From assembly GCF_030867095.1 (NCBI RefSeq), contig NC_081830.1, forward strand, positions 34,579,832 to 34,643,831: a stretch of DNA of 64,000 bases, read 5' to 3'. How positions within the stretch are numbered: the stretch's first letter is position 1; the number at the start of each line of letters is the position of its first letter. Below the pieces are notes generated by a model that was not told where the DNA came from, did no database searches, and worked only from the letters and a program-made list of their open reading frames with translations. This document shows, in pieces, positions 43,001-49,726 of the stretch. Origin of the DNA: Alligator mississippiensis. Its lineage: Eukaryota; Chordata; Crocodylia; Alligatoridae. The position numbers and the translations under genes are program-made.

Positions 43001-44931
43001 AAATGCGCGTATGGCGCGACTGTACTGTACTGCTTTTAATTCCAAACATGGAACAAAAACGTCCAAATTTGCCACTAAAAAGAAATTTAAAAGACATTGA
43101 GCAAGAAACATAAGAACACTCTGTTGTTTCAAGAACATTGAGCCAGTTTGTGCTGCTGATATTTGAAGCATTTTGTTTCAGTAAGATAAAATAATTTTGG
43201 TTCGGTATTTACAAAACCGCATTAAAAAAAATGAAAGTCAAAACAAAATTAATTGAAATGGTAATATCAAAACAGATGTCTTTTTTTTTTTTTACCTTAT
43301 TGAAATCAGGTATGTCTAGCCTGAGGGCAAGTAGGTAGACTAGTTTCCTGGAATCTAGGAGATACAGGTTGAAACCCCTCTGTGGTTGAAGAAGACTACA
43401 ACCTGGATCTCCTACACTCTGGGCAAGTGTCCAAACCACAAGGCCACTAGGCTAAAAGACAAGGTAATCCTTATGTATATCTCATACCTGTTAGTCATAG
43501 TTTTCCTATGACTAACATTTCAAGACAAACCAGACCTTACATGAAGGCCTGTTTCACTGAACAGCTAACTGGCCAGAGCACAGCCTTACTGAATATGTTT
43601 TGGGGCTTAATGCAAACACTTCTGAGCCAGAGACTGTGCTTAAGTGCCAAAAAAATGCAGTTATGCAGCTTCAGAGATACAAATTTAACAGAGTATCAGC
43701 CCTAAATTAGAGCTGTGGAACTAGACACTTGCATTTCAATGAACTTACAATTTTCAGCTGTCCCAGATTCTTTGGAAGTTCAAATTCTGAGGTTCTCACC
43801 TTCTCAGATAACAGACAGACAGTAATTTTTCTTTTAGTCCATGAAGTAAACAGCAGGGAACTGAGCTAATAATAACATTGATTCTCAATGGTTAATTCTA
43901 CAAAGGACCTCACTCTCATGTCTTTTCATGTGCACCTACCAGGTGGACCCAGACACTCCACACAGGTACATGACAGAATCCAACAGGCCATGGTTTTGCA
44001 GCTCCCCCAAGGTTCCCTGCAGGGCTATCATTGCACGCAAACCACCACCTGAACCCAGGATTGCAATATGGGGCACCTCGTCCTGGGGAAGCAAAAAGTT
44101 GCAGACACAAATAAGCAAGAGAATTGGAAGATTCTGCATTGTCTACTTTAGCTCTTTCCTTTTTACCTGCAGTGATGCACCTGCCAGGACAATGTAGGGC
44201 AATGCCTATCCCTGCTTTAAAGTCCAGTAGCTGAAAGTTGTAACATTATATTTGTTTTCTGCAGGGGAGATGGTAGAAACCTGTTTAACATGAACAAATA
44301 GCTACTCCAGAATGGAACAGACTAGGGCAGGTAATGGCCATATGTTTCCATCTGAACAAAGGTACCCAAGTCCATTTAGCTATCTAGTAGATAGGATAGA
44401 AACTGGCTTATGGTCTGTATCTCTGTGCAAAGATATTGTTTACTGACACTTTAGGATGTCTGCATTTCAGTGCCTAAGTTCAGAGACTAAGGCAGTGTAT
44501 TTTTTTTTACTAATGCATCCAGCACAAAGTTTGTTCAAATATTTATAAATATTTTCTATTAAAATAATAGTTAAAAATCCCACTACCCCTGGAAATTTCA
44601 TTTTTCCATTCAAAAGGAATGATCTTCTTTTTCATGTAAAACAAATGAACAAAATGAATTTGAGCTTTCATATTTATGGAATATTTTCTCCTCTTTCCTC
44701 CACAATATTGTATCATTTTAAGGGACCTCTTCCTCCGCTGTTTTTTTAAGTGGATTTTTTTCTCCCTGGCTCCAAACAAGTCACCATAACAATGAGATAT
44801 TGATATATTTATACTTCATTGCAGGAGATGCCAAAGTTGTCCAAGCATTTCTTCACTGTGGTTTTTCTGTGGGTAGTGCCATGTTTTTCACCCTCTGAGA
44901 GCTCCTGGGAAATTCGAACTTTCCCTTCATT
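20305..44931 (-). CDS. PLA2G4C: Cytosolic phospholipase A2 gamma-like gene (partial, multi-exon)
   Basis: The encoded enzyme belongs to the patatin-like group IV phospholipases, which release fatty acid and lysophospholipid from phospholipids through a serine-aspartate dyad. Eleven coding exons (44931 down to 20305) total about 1.4 kb. Splice sites and phases agree at every joint except the one between 33754 and 26286. Motifs in order: GSGGGLRA (oxyanion loop), GVSGSTW (nucleophile serine), YSLTDFW, TWFEFTPHE, FGSEF, WKWGSINNFLYK, LIDAGVAIN (catalytic aspartate), ILSFDYSSGDPF and MHFPLFN. No C2 domain is seen, as expected for gamma, and the spacing of YSLTDFW, WFEFTPH and NFLYK also fits gamma better than the D/E/F paralogues. 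The protein ends in LYSL without a CAAX box, unlike human PLA2G4C. The start exon and at least one inner exon are not found. An ATTAAA at about 20193-20188 might be the polyadenylation signal. Confidence 0.85.
20705..22345. mobile_element. Possible non-autonomous element in the last intron
   Basis: The left boundary reads ggccatgtacagacatccc (20711) and the right boundary gactgtctgtacttagcc (22327), an imperfect inverted pair. Inside the left end, two direct repeats about 80 bp apart start with aagtgatcgg and aagtgatcag and contain ggtttaaacc-like palindromes. A CR1 fragment sits inside. The boundaries are inferred only from this symmetry. Confidence 0.35.
21495..21752 (+). mobile_element. 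CR1 3' fragment
   Basis: The conserved 3' region is clear: agattcaggctagatatcagg (21509), then ggtggtgctcgcccctg, then tagatgatctgcttaggtcccttcc, ending in the short repeats gaaactgtgaaactatg. About 250 bp; no open frame. Confidence 0.8.
22643..22802 (-). CDS. PLA2G4C: PLA2G4C-like exon (QAVEYC ... VMHFPLFN)
   Basis: The acceptor follows a pyrimidine-rich run ending in actcaag; the donor is GTAAAC. The 160-bp exon starts in phase 0 and ends in phase 1. It encodes QAVEYCRQNSIPFPEVDE, a segment with PSDVYIFRGENAPTV, and the conserved MHFPLFN. Both flanking phases match the neighbouring exons. Confidence 0.88.
23565..23842. mobile_element. Palindromic miniature element, copy 2
   Basis: The left end reads GGGTGCAGCTACACATGA and the right end ACATGTAGATGTGCCC. 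In the right half, atcatttagtacttt is followed at once by its complement aagtactaaatgat, a perfect hairpin around 23763-23796. It lies in the intron between the 24091 and 22802 exons. Confidence 0.7.
24091..24245 (-). CDS. PLA2G4C: PLA2G4C-like exon with the catalytic aspartate
   Basis: The acceptor is ttatgcattcttatag and the donor GTAGCT. The 155-bp exon starts by completing a split codon (two bases) and ends in phase 0. It encodes GINSAELMEDKIISLIDAG, where the aspartate of DAG is the second member of the Ser-Asp dyad, and then LILRPERKVKLILSFDYSSG. This is one of the most conserved regions of the family. Confidence 0.9.
24510..25650 (-). mobile_element. CR1 LINE, antisense, 5'-truncated, RT core deleted
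   Basis: On the minus strand the element carries the end of the endonuclease (HLDNSDHHLLEFTI near 25540) and part of the linker (25426-25300). It then jumps near 25295-25270 straight to LQKWADQNRMGFS, which normally follows the FADD box. It continues through LHLGRKNPQHIYRLGSS, QRRATHLV and KRRLRGDLVAAYKL to the CR1 3' end near 24510. A frame change lies near 24985. This is the second CR1 in the window missing its RT core. Confidence 0.85.
25651..26212. other. Intron sequence, no feature beyond a short CA run
   Basis: Only an (AC) run at 25982-25993 stands out; no coding or repeat signature is seen. Confidence 0.4.
26213..26286 (-). CDS. PLA2G4C: PLA2G4C-like exon with the NNFLYK motif
   Basis: The acceptor is aatatctccag and the donor is a perfect GTAAGT. 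The 74-bp exon needs two bases from the exon before it and leaves one base (T) that pairs with the CT opening the 24245 exon. It encodes IIHKTNKCLLRWKWGSINNFLYK; a WEWG...NFLYK stretch is characteristic of the gamma enzyme in this place. Because its start phase does not match the end phase at 33754, at least one exon must lie between. Confidence 0.8.
26580..26665 (+). mobile_element. Penelope-like element 3' tail
   Basis: The tail contains agtccaataaaagatgtcatc followed by ccttgcct, matching the common end of sauropsid Penelope-like copies (a ggtctaataaaagatatcac-type run). Only the last 80 bp or so remain. Confidence 0.5.
26985..27045 (-). pseudogene. Inverted fragment of the BED zinc-finger coding sequence
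   Basis: On the minus strand this encodes VVWDHFEVADDPKYAICQ, the start of the transposase BED finger that is also found on the plus strand at 28185 and at 52137. It lies just inside the left end of copy B in the wrong orientation. The protein homology stops at CQ, where GAATC-rich end sequence begins. Confidence 0.75.
27052..27073. repeat. C-run joined to G-run
   Basis: A run of Cs passes directly into about fifteen Gs inside copy B. It is self-complementary and is a likely site of polymerase slippage or of assembly error. Confidence 0.85.
27649..28792 (+). pseudogene. hAT BED-type transposase, N-terminal half, copy B
   Basis: Position 27649 opens MKCAGKAGARSSGRGG, identical to the start of copy C at 51582, followed by a proline- and acid-rich region. 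Near 28185 the BED finger resumes in another frame with KYTICQNC, so both zinc cysteines are present, but a TGA follows at once. From 28475 the catalytic domain begins (FRWLMALVAPSYQVP, CREYLREEL, LHFTSDIWSHWGG). The aspartate in SDIW is the first catalytic residue of hAT transposases. Homology to copy C ends near 28792. Confidence 0.75.
28793..30085. other. 1.3-kb segment interrupting transposase copy B
   Basis: Between two stretches that match the transposase lies sequence with no match to copy C. It contains ccctgtttatatagac (TATA-like, about 28945) and aataaaagcgtttgatg (polyadenylation-like, about 29862), followed by a gtaagt-type splice donor (29925), so it might be an inserted LTR-type sequence. 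No direct-repeat boundaries were found and no protein is recognisable. Confidence 0.35.
30086..30325 (+). pseudogene. hAT transposase, later segment, copy B
   Basis: The frame reads VLVNRLREAKGQRQGD, matching VLVNKVREAEVQRRG at 53607 in copy C, and then continues further than copy C does, to VATYLTEE. In BED-type hAT transposases a YL-E segment like this precedes the C-terminal dimerisation domain, which is missing here because Penelope-like sequence follows. Confidence 0.65.
30333..30690 (-). pseudogene. Penelope-like element fragment, inverted, GIY-YIG part deleted
   Basis: The minus-strand frame 30690-30391 starts KEAPNLAKLITRSQLPT, continues CHDKKCKTCQHI (the cysteine-rich linker of vertebrate Penelope-like proteins), and then passes directly to HLSVGAHFS, which normally follows the GIY-YIG endonuclease. 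The endonuclease core between them is absent. Its last part (30419-30333) is an inverted copy of 30687-30773. Confidence 0.7.
30687..31105 (+). pseudogene. Penelope-like element C-terminus and 3' end
   Basis: The plus-strand frame reads IAYELHFNLIDTETHGLN and then IDIGFMTHYNLPP, the conserved C-terminal end of vertebrate Penelope-like proteins. The 3' region ends with a tctaataaaacatatcag run, an aagaaccttgcctgg run, and gaacacagctacaactt, the usual tail of this group. It is joined head to head with the inverted fragment at 30333-30690. Confidence 0.75.
31105..31709 (+). repeat. Tandem-unit region of copy B, left part
   Basis: The region holds diverged units of the 146-155 bp family: GAGTTTTGCTTTCAGCAG near 31133 and a ccatcaatgcagttttcacc unit near 31673. 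The second unit is cut by the nested element at 31710 and resumes at 32631. From about 31230 to 31650 the sequence is unlike the units and unrecognised. Confidence 0.55.
31710..32630 (-). mobile_element. Nested hAT-like non-autonomous element
   Basis: The element starts TAGGCCTTTGCGAGTCATC and ends CCTCACACAGCCCTA. It is flanked by the 8-mers tttaacac (31702-31709) and cttaacac (32631-32638), a 7 of 8 target duplication. It interrupts one tandem unit of copy B: the host reads gctttaacac before it and ttaacacacaca after it. It carries its own tandem units in the reverse orientation (31880-32330). No coding sequence. Confidence 0.8.
32631..32665. repeat. (AC)n microsatellite
   Basis: A run of about thirteen AC dinucleotides within the tandem-unit region. 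The units elsewhere have a shorter acacac run at the same place, so this is a local expansion. Confidence 0.85.
33335..33387 (-). pseudogene. Possible extra copy of the FLYK exon
   Basis: On the minus strand an acceptor-like AG and a GTATGT donor bound 53 bp whose frame reads FLDVFPNMRNINQFLYK. The core 33337-33357 matches the true exon core (26217-26237) at 16 of 21 bases, and the differences in the F, L and Y codons are synonymous. Its end phase would fit the 26286 exon, but its start phase does not fit the 33754 exon. It may be a relic of a tandem exon duplication or chance similarity. Confidence 0.35.
33754..33822 (-). CDS. PLA2G4C: PLA2G4C-like short exon (EMLSPYLTELSG)
   Basis: The acceptor is cctaattgttatttcag. 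Two donors are possible: GTCAAT, ending the exon at 33766, or the stronger GTAAGT, ending it at 33754. Both leave phase 1. The exon joins in phase with the 34736 exon and encodes EMLSPYLTELSGSPSTHHE, with GQYN added if the second donor is used. Sequence here is poorly conserved in the family, so the call rests on phase and splice sites. Confidence 0.65.
34736..34789 (-). CDS. PLA2G4C: PLA2G4C-like exon (GLWGSCIG)
   Basis: The acceptor is ctctttttcag and the donor GTATGC. The 54-bp exon is phase 1 at both ends and encodes GLWGSCIGSKEENIKFIK with the split glycine from the exon before. LWGS after the FGSEF exon is conserved in group IV phospholipases. Confidence 0.85.
35269..36029. mobile_element. 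GAATC-rich hAT-like non-autonomous element
   Basis: The flanking 8-mers are catagtat (35261-35268) and catagtac (36030-36037), 7 of 8 identical. The ends read CAGGGATGTGCGAAGC and GAATCAGGCCCTA. Inside the left end is a hairpin with stems tcagggacagtgatt and aatcactgtccctga (35318-35363). The centre (35560-35800) is an imperfect palindrome around G- and C-rich sequence. Long frames on both strands come from that palindrome and show no protein homology. Confidence 0.75.
37028..37067. repeat. (AT)n followed by poly-T
   Basis: About 25 bases of alternating AT pass into about 15 T. The tract lies some 50 bases below the donor of the next exon. Confidence 0.9.
37115..37255 (-). CDS. PLA2G4C: PLA2G4C-like exon (TWFEFTPHE ... 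FGSEF)
   Basis: The acceptor is a T-rich run ending in cag; the donor is GTAAGT. The 141-bp exon completes a split aspartate codon and leaves one base. It encodes TWFEFTPHEASFLGHRASV, then KYFGSEFEGGVV, then MSYYR. WFEFTPHE-like and FGSEF segments are signatures of the cPLA2 catalytic domain. Confidence 0.9.
37559..38306. mobile_element. GAATC-rich hAT-like non-autonomous element
   Basis: The left end reads TAGGCATTTGCAAAGTG and the right end AGCTAGCACAGCCCTA. The flanking 8-mers gtgtacat and gtgtaggt match at 6 of 8. Both termini are built from GAATC-type segments (accgtcccgatttgatttgg, ctccaaatcaaatt). The centre is a palindrome of cccagccccagcagcttctc-type sequence. Confidence 0.65.
38521..39502. 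repeat. Composite inverted and tandem repeat with short inverted ends
   Basis: The unit ccagccagctgctccacggctggctgggg recurs at 38865, 39060 and 39190 as a small hairpin (cagcc...ggctgg). A larger hairpin at 38936-38983 has stems cagtgtgggggctc and gagcccccacactg. The outer ends (ggccatgtccacatgagc and catgtttgaatccagcc) look like a weak inverted pair, so this could be a non-autonomous DNA element. Confidence 0.5.
39885..40015. repeat. Long imperfect hairpin
   Basis: The left arm has a gtatcagcatcccaacactg segment and then ggtgctttaaagc. The right arm has agttaaagcaccccagc and then cagcatagggatactgatac. Together they form arms of more than 50 bp. The element probably extends to about 39800 and 40110, as a miniature palindromic transposon would. 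Confidence 0.6.
40365..40430 (+). mobile_element. CR1 3' tip
   Basis: Only the last 65 bp remain: gttgatctgctcaggtccc and then accaactatgaaactat, the typical end of CR1 copies in this genome. Confidence 0.6.
40914..41031 (-). CDS. PLA2G4C: PLA2G4C-like exon (NPYPIYAAVDE)
   Basis: The acceptor is gtaattttgcctttcag and the donor GTAAAT. The 118-bp exon runs from phase 0 to phase 1 and encodes LDKGSLSDQRAASENGKN and then PYPIYAAVDEKSF. The NPYPIY motif is a hallmark of the family. Confidence 0.9.
41455..41960 (+). mobile_element. Old CR1-like fragment
   Basis: The segment aacctggaatactgtggccagttt (41470) corresponds to LEYC-QF after RT. It is followed by aagaaagcaacaaaagtagc and, near 41800-41930, by the conserved 3' part. 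Many stops; no intact frame. Confidence 0.55.
42044..42239 (-). CDS. PLA2G4C: PLA2G4C-like exon (SSLYKQPDW ... YSLTDFW)
   Basis: The acceptor is gtcgtacatag and the donor GTGGGT. The 196-bp exon completes the tryptophan of GSTW with its first base and ends in phase 0. It encodes CMSSLYKQPDWSDKLLS, then KWSFSNAKMMLEEASKE, then YSLTDFWSYIVVHWMLHE. Spacing and motifs match the gamma enzyme. Confidence 0.92.
42725..43030. other. CpG-rich insert in an intron
   Basis: About 300 bp are rich in CpG (ccgctgccgccgc, gtgcggccggcagcagcggcg, gcgcgtatggcgcgac), unlike the AT-rich intron around them. Edges such as gtcgcatcttacggag and gcgcgactgtactgta suggest an inserted transposable element; a true CpG-island promoter seems less likely inside this intron. 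Confidence 0.5.
43310..43455 (-). mobile_element. tRNA-derived SINE-like sequence
   Basis: The minus strand reads gcctagtggccttgtggtttgg and then ggagatccaggttgtagtc, which resemble a tRNA A box and B box at the usual distance. A second B-box-like ggtttcaacctg lies about 35 bp on, as in a partial dimer. The folded cloverleaf is not intact, so it is not a functional tRNA gene. Confidence 0.45.
43940..44082 (-). CDS. PLA2G4C: PLA2G4C-like exon with the nucleophile serine
   Basis: The acceptor is ttgcttccccag and the donor GTAGGT. The 143-bp exon starts in phase 0 and leaves two bases of the tryptophan codon. It encodes DEVPHIAILGSGGGLRAM, where GSGGG is the oxyanion-hole loop and the following arginine is conserved, and GVSGSTW, with the catalytic serine in GVSGS. 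These two motifs identify a group IV phospholipase. Confidence 0.95.
44815..44931 (-). CDS. PLA2G4C: PLA2G4C-like 5'-most exon found
   Basis: The acceptor is ctctctctcactccacag and the donor GTATAA. The 117-bp exon is phase 0 at both ends and encodes NEGKVRISQELSEGEKH and RKTTVKKCLDNFGISCNE. This fits the short helical segment before the catalytic core (an E-K-x-x-x-x-R-K pattern). It has no methionine, so a further upstream exon must supply the start. Confidence 0.75.
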
Positions 44932-45759
44932 CTGTGGAGTGAGAGAGAGGGAAAAAAATCCCTTAAGTTAGACTTTGGAAGAATGATAGATCCACAACGA
45001 TAGCTTACATCCAGTTCCACCTAAAACACAAAGGTATATCCAAGCTACTGAACAACTATAGTATAAATGACATGTAGCATGTTTTATTCTGGGTTGCTAA
45101 TGTGACATTCATCAAAATGAGCCCTCTGGTGGGCATTTCAAGTTCTATTGTATCAGCCTTGCAAAGAGAGAAAAAAAAAAAAGAAGAACCCCCCCTCCCC
45201 AAACCGTGACCCCACCCCTCTATGTACCTTTCAACCCTTGCAAACAAAAATCAAAATAAAAAACACTGCACAAATGCATCCAATTTGTTGCAGCAGTTAT
45301 TAATAAAGGTCTCTGATGGAACCTCATGTTGACTAAAATAAAGGCATAAAGAAATAATTTGAGTAAGAATGCTAGGGAAAATGAAATCAGTTATTCTTCA
45401 TATGATAAGCAGTTCATAAATGGGAAAGTTTAATAAAAAAGGTACAAGCACATGAGAAATAAGAATAGTGGGATGTTAAAGAATTCTATATGCCAGTGGG
45501 AACTAACCTTTCTGTCAGGCACGACACAAATTATCCCCACCTGCTCCTCAAGTGCAACTCCAGTCCTCTTCCCCTACCCAAGCTGCTGCTCTGTTTTCTT
45601 TTTCCTGCTATACCTGCTGTTGTGCTGTCTGTCCCCTCCCTGTCTGCTGAATGCCATATACATAGGCTGACCATGCTATGTGTGTGCCACCAGATGGGGT
45701 CTCCAAGGATGGCCATGATAACCTAGAGCCCCGCGATCGTGCCAATTTGGCCCAATGGG

Positions 45760-46340
45760 CTAAATGGACCCTCTTTTCTCGCTCATCATGTCTTGATGTA
45801 AATATAATATAGGGAGGCTGCCCTCATGTCCGATTGGACACGGTCCTGATGGATTTCCCTGAACCCCGTGGGTCCCCAGACCCCTTGTGGATCCTGTTTC
45901 AGAATAGATGTCTCGGGACACCCAAGCCTTATGGGCTATATGCATGGCTCCAAACCACCCCTTTACCATGCCCCAAGCCCCGCAGATGGTATTGCTGTTG
46001 TCTCTCCCAGGCCTTGCTACAACTCAGCCCCTTGTCCTCGCTGGGCTCTCCATAGCCCTGTCTCTGCACCCTTCAGCGCTGGGTTCTCTACAGCCCTGCC
46101 TCTGTCTCTGCACCCCTACTGCCATGCCCCCTCTGGCACCAGGGTCTGTGTGCCCCAAATACCACGCCCTCTGTGGCACCGGGGTCTGTGTGCCCCAAAT
46201 ATCATGCCCTCTCTGGCACCGGGGTCCCCCCACACTACAGTGTGCTCCATTGAGGCCTCTTCCTTCCCCAGTAGCCTTACCCAAACCACCGGTGGTTATG
46301 AAACAGCAAACAAAACATACGCCCCTGGGCTAGAACATAA
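45760..46340. other. GC-rich stretch with tandem repeat, no gene recognised
   Basis: The region is C-rich on the plus strand, with overlapping open frames in two frames and on the reverse strand (45834-46347). That is the pattern of biased composition, not of coding. No protein motif is seen. Confidence 0.45.
46126..46226. repeat. 40-bp tandem repeat, about 2.5 copies
   Basis: The phrase tggcaccggggtctgtgtgc recurs at exactly 40-bp spacing: the blocks starting at 46131, 46171 and 46211 align. Copies differ at few bases. Confidence 0.8.
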
Positions 46341-46857
46341 CACATAAGTTCCAATTGTGCTCCACCCCTTTAAAAGTATCAACTCTACCCCTGGCATTAT
46401 CAGAAGCTAGACTAGGCCTCTTTCCATAGTTCCCTCTAGGAAGGCTCCTTCCCACTTGGCTGCTGGCAGTGAACTGCCTCCCCTAGTTCCAGCTGGGGTT
46501 TATATGGGCCCACGGCCCTGCCCCTTTTGGCCAACTGACCAGGTGCAGCTGCAGGCTAATTTGCTCTCTAGCCTGTTGCCCTGGTAACCAGCACCTGGGC
46601 TTCTGTCTGTCTCTTTGGGCTCTCCCCAGGCAGTTTCTGCTCCTCTAGGAGCAGGCACCTTAGTGCCTTGCAACAGTGCGATACAAACGCTACAGTTTGG
46701 CCACTGCTGATCTAAGTAAATTGCTGAAAGCAACCCATTGACCAATCAGACAATATAACAACCTAGAATAAGCAGTGAATTATCTATAAAAGCAATCTAT
46801 TATTTGTTCTTTAACGCCTTATGAATGTTCCCATAATACAAAGTGTGATCTAATATT

Positions 46858-47076
46858 TCAGTACTTGGGGTTAGCAATATTTACAATGAAAGCTGTAAAA
46901 GAAATACTATACCTGGCTCCCTCGTCTTCCTTCCATCTCACTTTCCTGTTTTTTTCAATAGGATACTTTGGCCTTTTAAATTCAGTGGAAAGGAAGCATT
47001 CCTCCCCACTCAGGGTTTTCAAAACCTCAGGCCAATAGGTAGTTGGTTCTTTCTTCCTTTTCCTTGTGCAATACAA
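46858..47076 (-). other. Unassigned lysine-rich open frame
   Basis: The frame encodes 72 residues including RKRKKEPTTYWPEVLKTLSG and RKVRWKEDEGAR, with a GTATAG donor-like site after AR. It is more protein-like than most frames nearby, but its end phase (2) does not fit the 44931 exon (phase 0) and I do not recognise it. Confidence 0.2.
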
Positions 47077-47494
47077 ATTGGAGAAAAGTCATATTTAACA
47101 CGGGACCATAACAATTTGGGGAATTTTGACATGGAAAATGAGATTCTGCTGTTTCAGACAACAGTCAGCACCAGGTGCTTCAGGGAAAGGTGCACAAGAA
47201 ATTTCACAGTGAGTTGTGCCTGGAGGAAGACTTTGTCTATAATCTCAGCTATTAAACCCCGCAAACCTAATCAAGTTACTCAAGGATGAGTTTACTCTTG
47301 TATAAAACACTGTTTAAATAGAATCAAATTATATTGTGGGGACACATCATTTCATCATGGATATCAATAGAAAATCAATGAAGTAGTGCAATTTGACTAT
47401 GCCTTGTTTACATTTATAATAAACAAGATGAAATGATAAAATAGTCATGAAATGATTGGAGAGTGTTAATAATTTCTGTTAGACATTGACTCCA

Positions 47495-48110
47495 TGCGGA
47501 GCCCAACAACTAGGGAGACCATTACCCATAGATCCTGTTATTCATTAGCCAGAGCAGACAGGGAGGAAACGCCAGCACACATTGCTCACAACAACTTTAT
47601 TCGGAATGGAGACAGCTTTGGGCAAGCTCTCTTGCCATAAGAGACGAGGAGCAGCCCCAAACGATAGGTTCTTCGTACATTTATACACTTTGGTTTATAC
47701 TCATTAACATTCACTCCACTTCTGTCCCACCTCTCTTCCACCCATTTCTCCTCCTATCTCAGGCTCCGCCTCTGTTTACTGTTTGCTTCATTAACATCGA
47801 ATTGCCTATGCATTTCATTCATTTACATGCCTTTTTGCTATGAGAGCATGTCTAAGGCCATGAATCCTCTTTTTTTGGTCAATTGGCAAACTCAGAAGGT
47901 TTCTTTACTGATCACCATCCACCCTTTTGCATATGTTCATCTTGGTTACATGTTATCTTTCACATTACAATCTGTTTTTCTGTCCCAAGTTGTGCTATCC
48001 TCACCCTTTTTGGGCCCCTGTATCTTATGTCATTTCTTGCTGTAGCTGGTTCACAGCACATAGACTTAATTGCTGCTTTTTTGCTGGAGAAAAACAAACA
48101 TGCCTTTGAT
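47495..48110 (-). mobile_element. Endogenous-retrovirus-type LTR, antisense, copy 1
   Basis: The plus-strand left edge reads TGCGGAGCCCAACAACTAGGG, so on the minus strand the LTR ends in CA. The minus strand shows a TATA box (47685-47678) followed by AATAAA (47601-47596) and a GT-rich stretch, the R/U5 layout. The adjoining bases on the minus strand are TGGAGTCAATG, which could be a primer-binding site. It is homologous to copy 2 up to about 48090; the outer end is not resolved. No viral genes are seen beside it. Confidence 0.65.
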
Positions 48111-49543
48111 AAGCTTACTCCTTTTTCCCCGCTCAGAATAACTTAGATTAGTTCTGGGCACTTATTTCTGTTTATACAGCTGTTAACAATCTTTATCTTT
48201 TTTAGGCTCTTCCCTGTTCCTGGAGAAGTAGGAGGGGAGGAGAACCAAGTTTTTCCTCTCACTTCTAATTACAAATTCTCTGCCACTACTTGAACAGATA
48301 TCTAGTAACATACTTTGTTTCTTTATGTGCTACTTTGCTTTTATTTTGCGATACACACGGGATTCTAGAGTGTCTCTCTTACATTTCCTAACTGGTTTTG
48401 ATCTCTTATGAAGCTGTACTTCTGTAAAACACTTTATTTTGCTATATCCTGCACTGGTAACTTATACTTTATAAACTCCACAGCAAACACACACCTGCTT
48501 TTGTCTTTTTTTCTGCATAGAACGCTGTAATTATTTTTTTCCAGGGATTTTAAAGAACCCTGTTCATTCACACAGTCTTTTTAGCTGAGAGATGACTTTC
48601 TTTGCTTTTTAGCTTCCTATAGAAAACACAACAGGAGGTTCTTACTTAATTCTAAGCTGACTACAGCATATACTTCCACAGTATATACTCTTGTCCACTA
48701 CTCTGCCTGACCTGGACAAACAAAGTTTCCTGGTCAGCAGAAACAAACAACATCTCCTGCACAATACTTACAACTTCAGTTACTTCCTATATAACTCTAC
48801 CTTACTACAAGTTTCAGCTAAACCCTCTAAAACAAATCACTCTGCATCAACAAATTTCCTGATAGGTTACCACTCTTGTGTCCTGGTAGAGTTGCCGATT
48901 GTTGGATTGGATTTGGACCCAGTACCTATACCTTTGTTCTGGATGGACACAACCTCAGGCTGACCACAACACTTGCCAGTTAATAATAGGTGAATTTATT
49001 GATAAAGAGCAAAAACTAAAAAGGAACAATAGAGACAATAAAACAATTCTATATCTACTAAGCCTAGGGCTGCCATCACAGTACATCTGGCCAGAATGCA
49101 GGCTTTACTCTGAGGCTTTCTTTCTTAGATGTTAGCAGTCTGAAGGTGAAATCTTGAACACTCCAAGCTAAAGCCTGGAGGGCAGTTGCTTTACTTAAAA
49201 TTTCCTCGACCCAACTCTGGGTCGTAATCCAAGCCAGGGTAGACGGACTTTCCTGGGGCCCCTGCAGCGGACCCCCATTCCATTTAGGCCAACTCACAGA
49301 AAGAACATGGAGGTCACCCTGATCCCACACACACAGAGGAAAAGCCTCTGAACTTGCTGCCATGGCACTGGGGAAAGGTAAAAGATGGGGTACGATAGGT
49401 GAGCCAGCCCAAGAGAAACTAGTACTCGCGAGGTGACCCAGGCCCATGAGAACCCAGTATACCTGCTAGGCCTTACCCTGGTAGGATCTGGATGATCAGT
49501 CCCCTCCAAATGTGTGTCGAATCCTGCCCACTACGCCAAGATC
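48111..49543. other. Sequence between the two LTRs, no gene recognised
   Basis: No gag, pol or env signatures were seen on either strand. An AATAAA on the minus strand near 49000 and the abrupt change near 48895 suggest that further repeat fragments are present. Confidence 0.35.
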
Positions 49544-49726
49544 TTTGCTCCCTGCCCTGCTCTGATTAATGAGTAACAGGATCCACGGTTAATTGGACCA
49601 TTGTCTCCCTAGTTGTTGGGCGCCGCATGGAGTCAGGGTCCATGCGGCACCCAACAACTAGGGAGACAATGGTCCAATTAACCGTGGATCCTGTTACTCA
49701 TTAATCAGAGCAGGGCAGGGAGCAAA
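49544..49726. repeat. Near-perfect palindrome, 88-bp arms, 7-bp spacer
   Basis: The arms 49544-49631 and 49639-49726 are reverse complements with one mismatch noticed, separated by gtcaggg. Each arm is the final part of the same LTR (U5 side), so two LTR ends face each other. The left arm is not followed by the rest of an LTR. Confidence 0.9.

Noticed and set aside
43310..43455. Functional tRNA gene on the minus strand
   Set aside because: The A-box and B-box resemblance is partial and duplicated and a proper cloverleaf is not formed; a SINE is more likely.
45868..46347. 159-codon plus-strand frame
   Set aside because: Overlapping open frames in a C-rich, tandemly repeated stretch; no domain.
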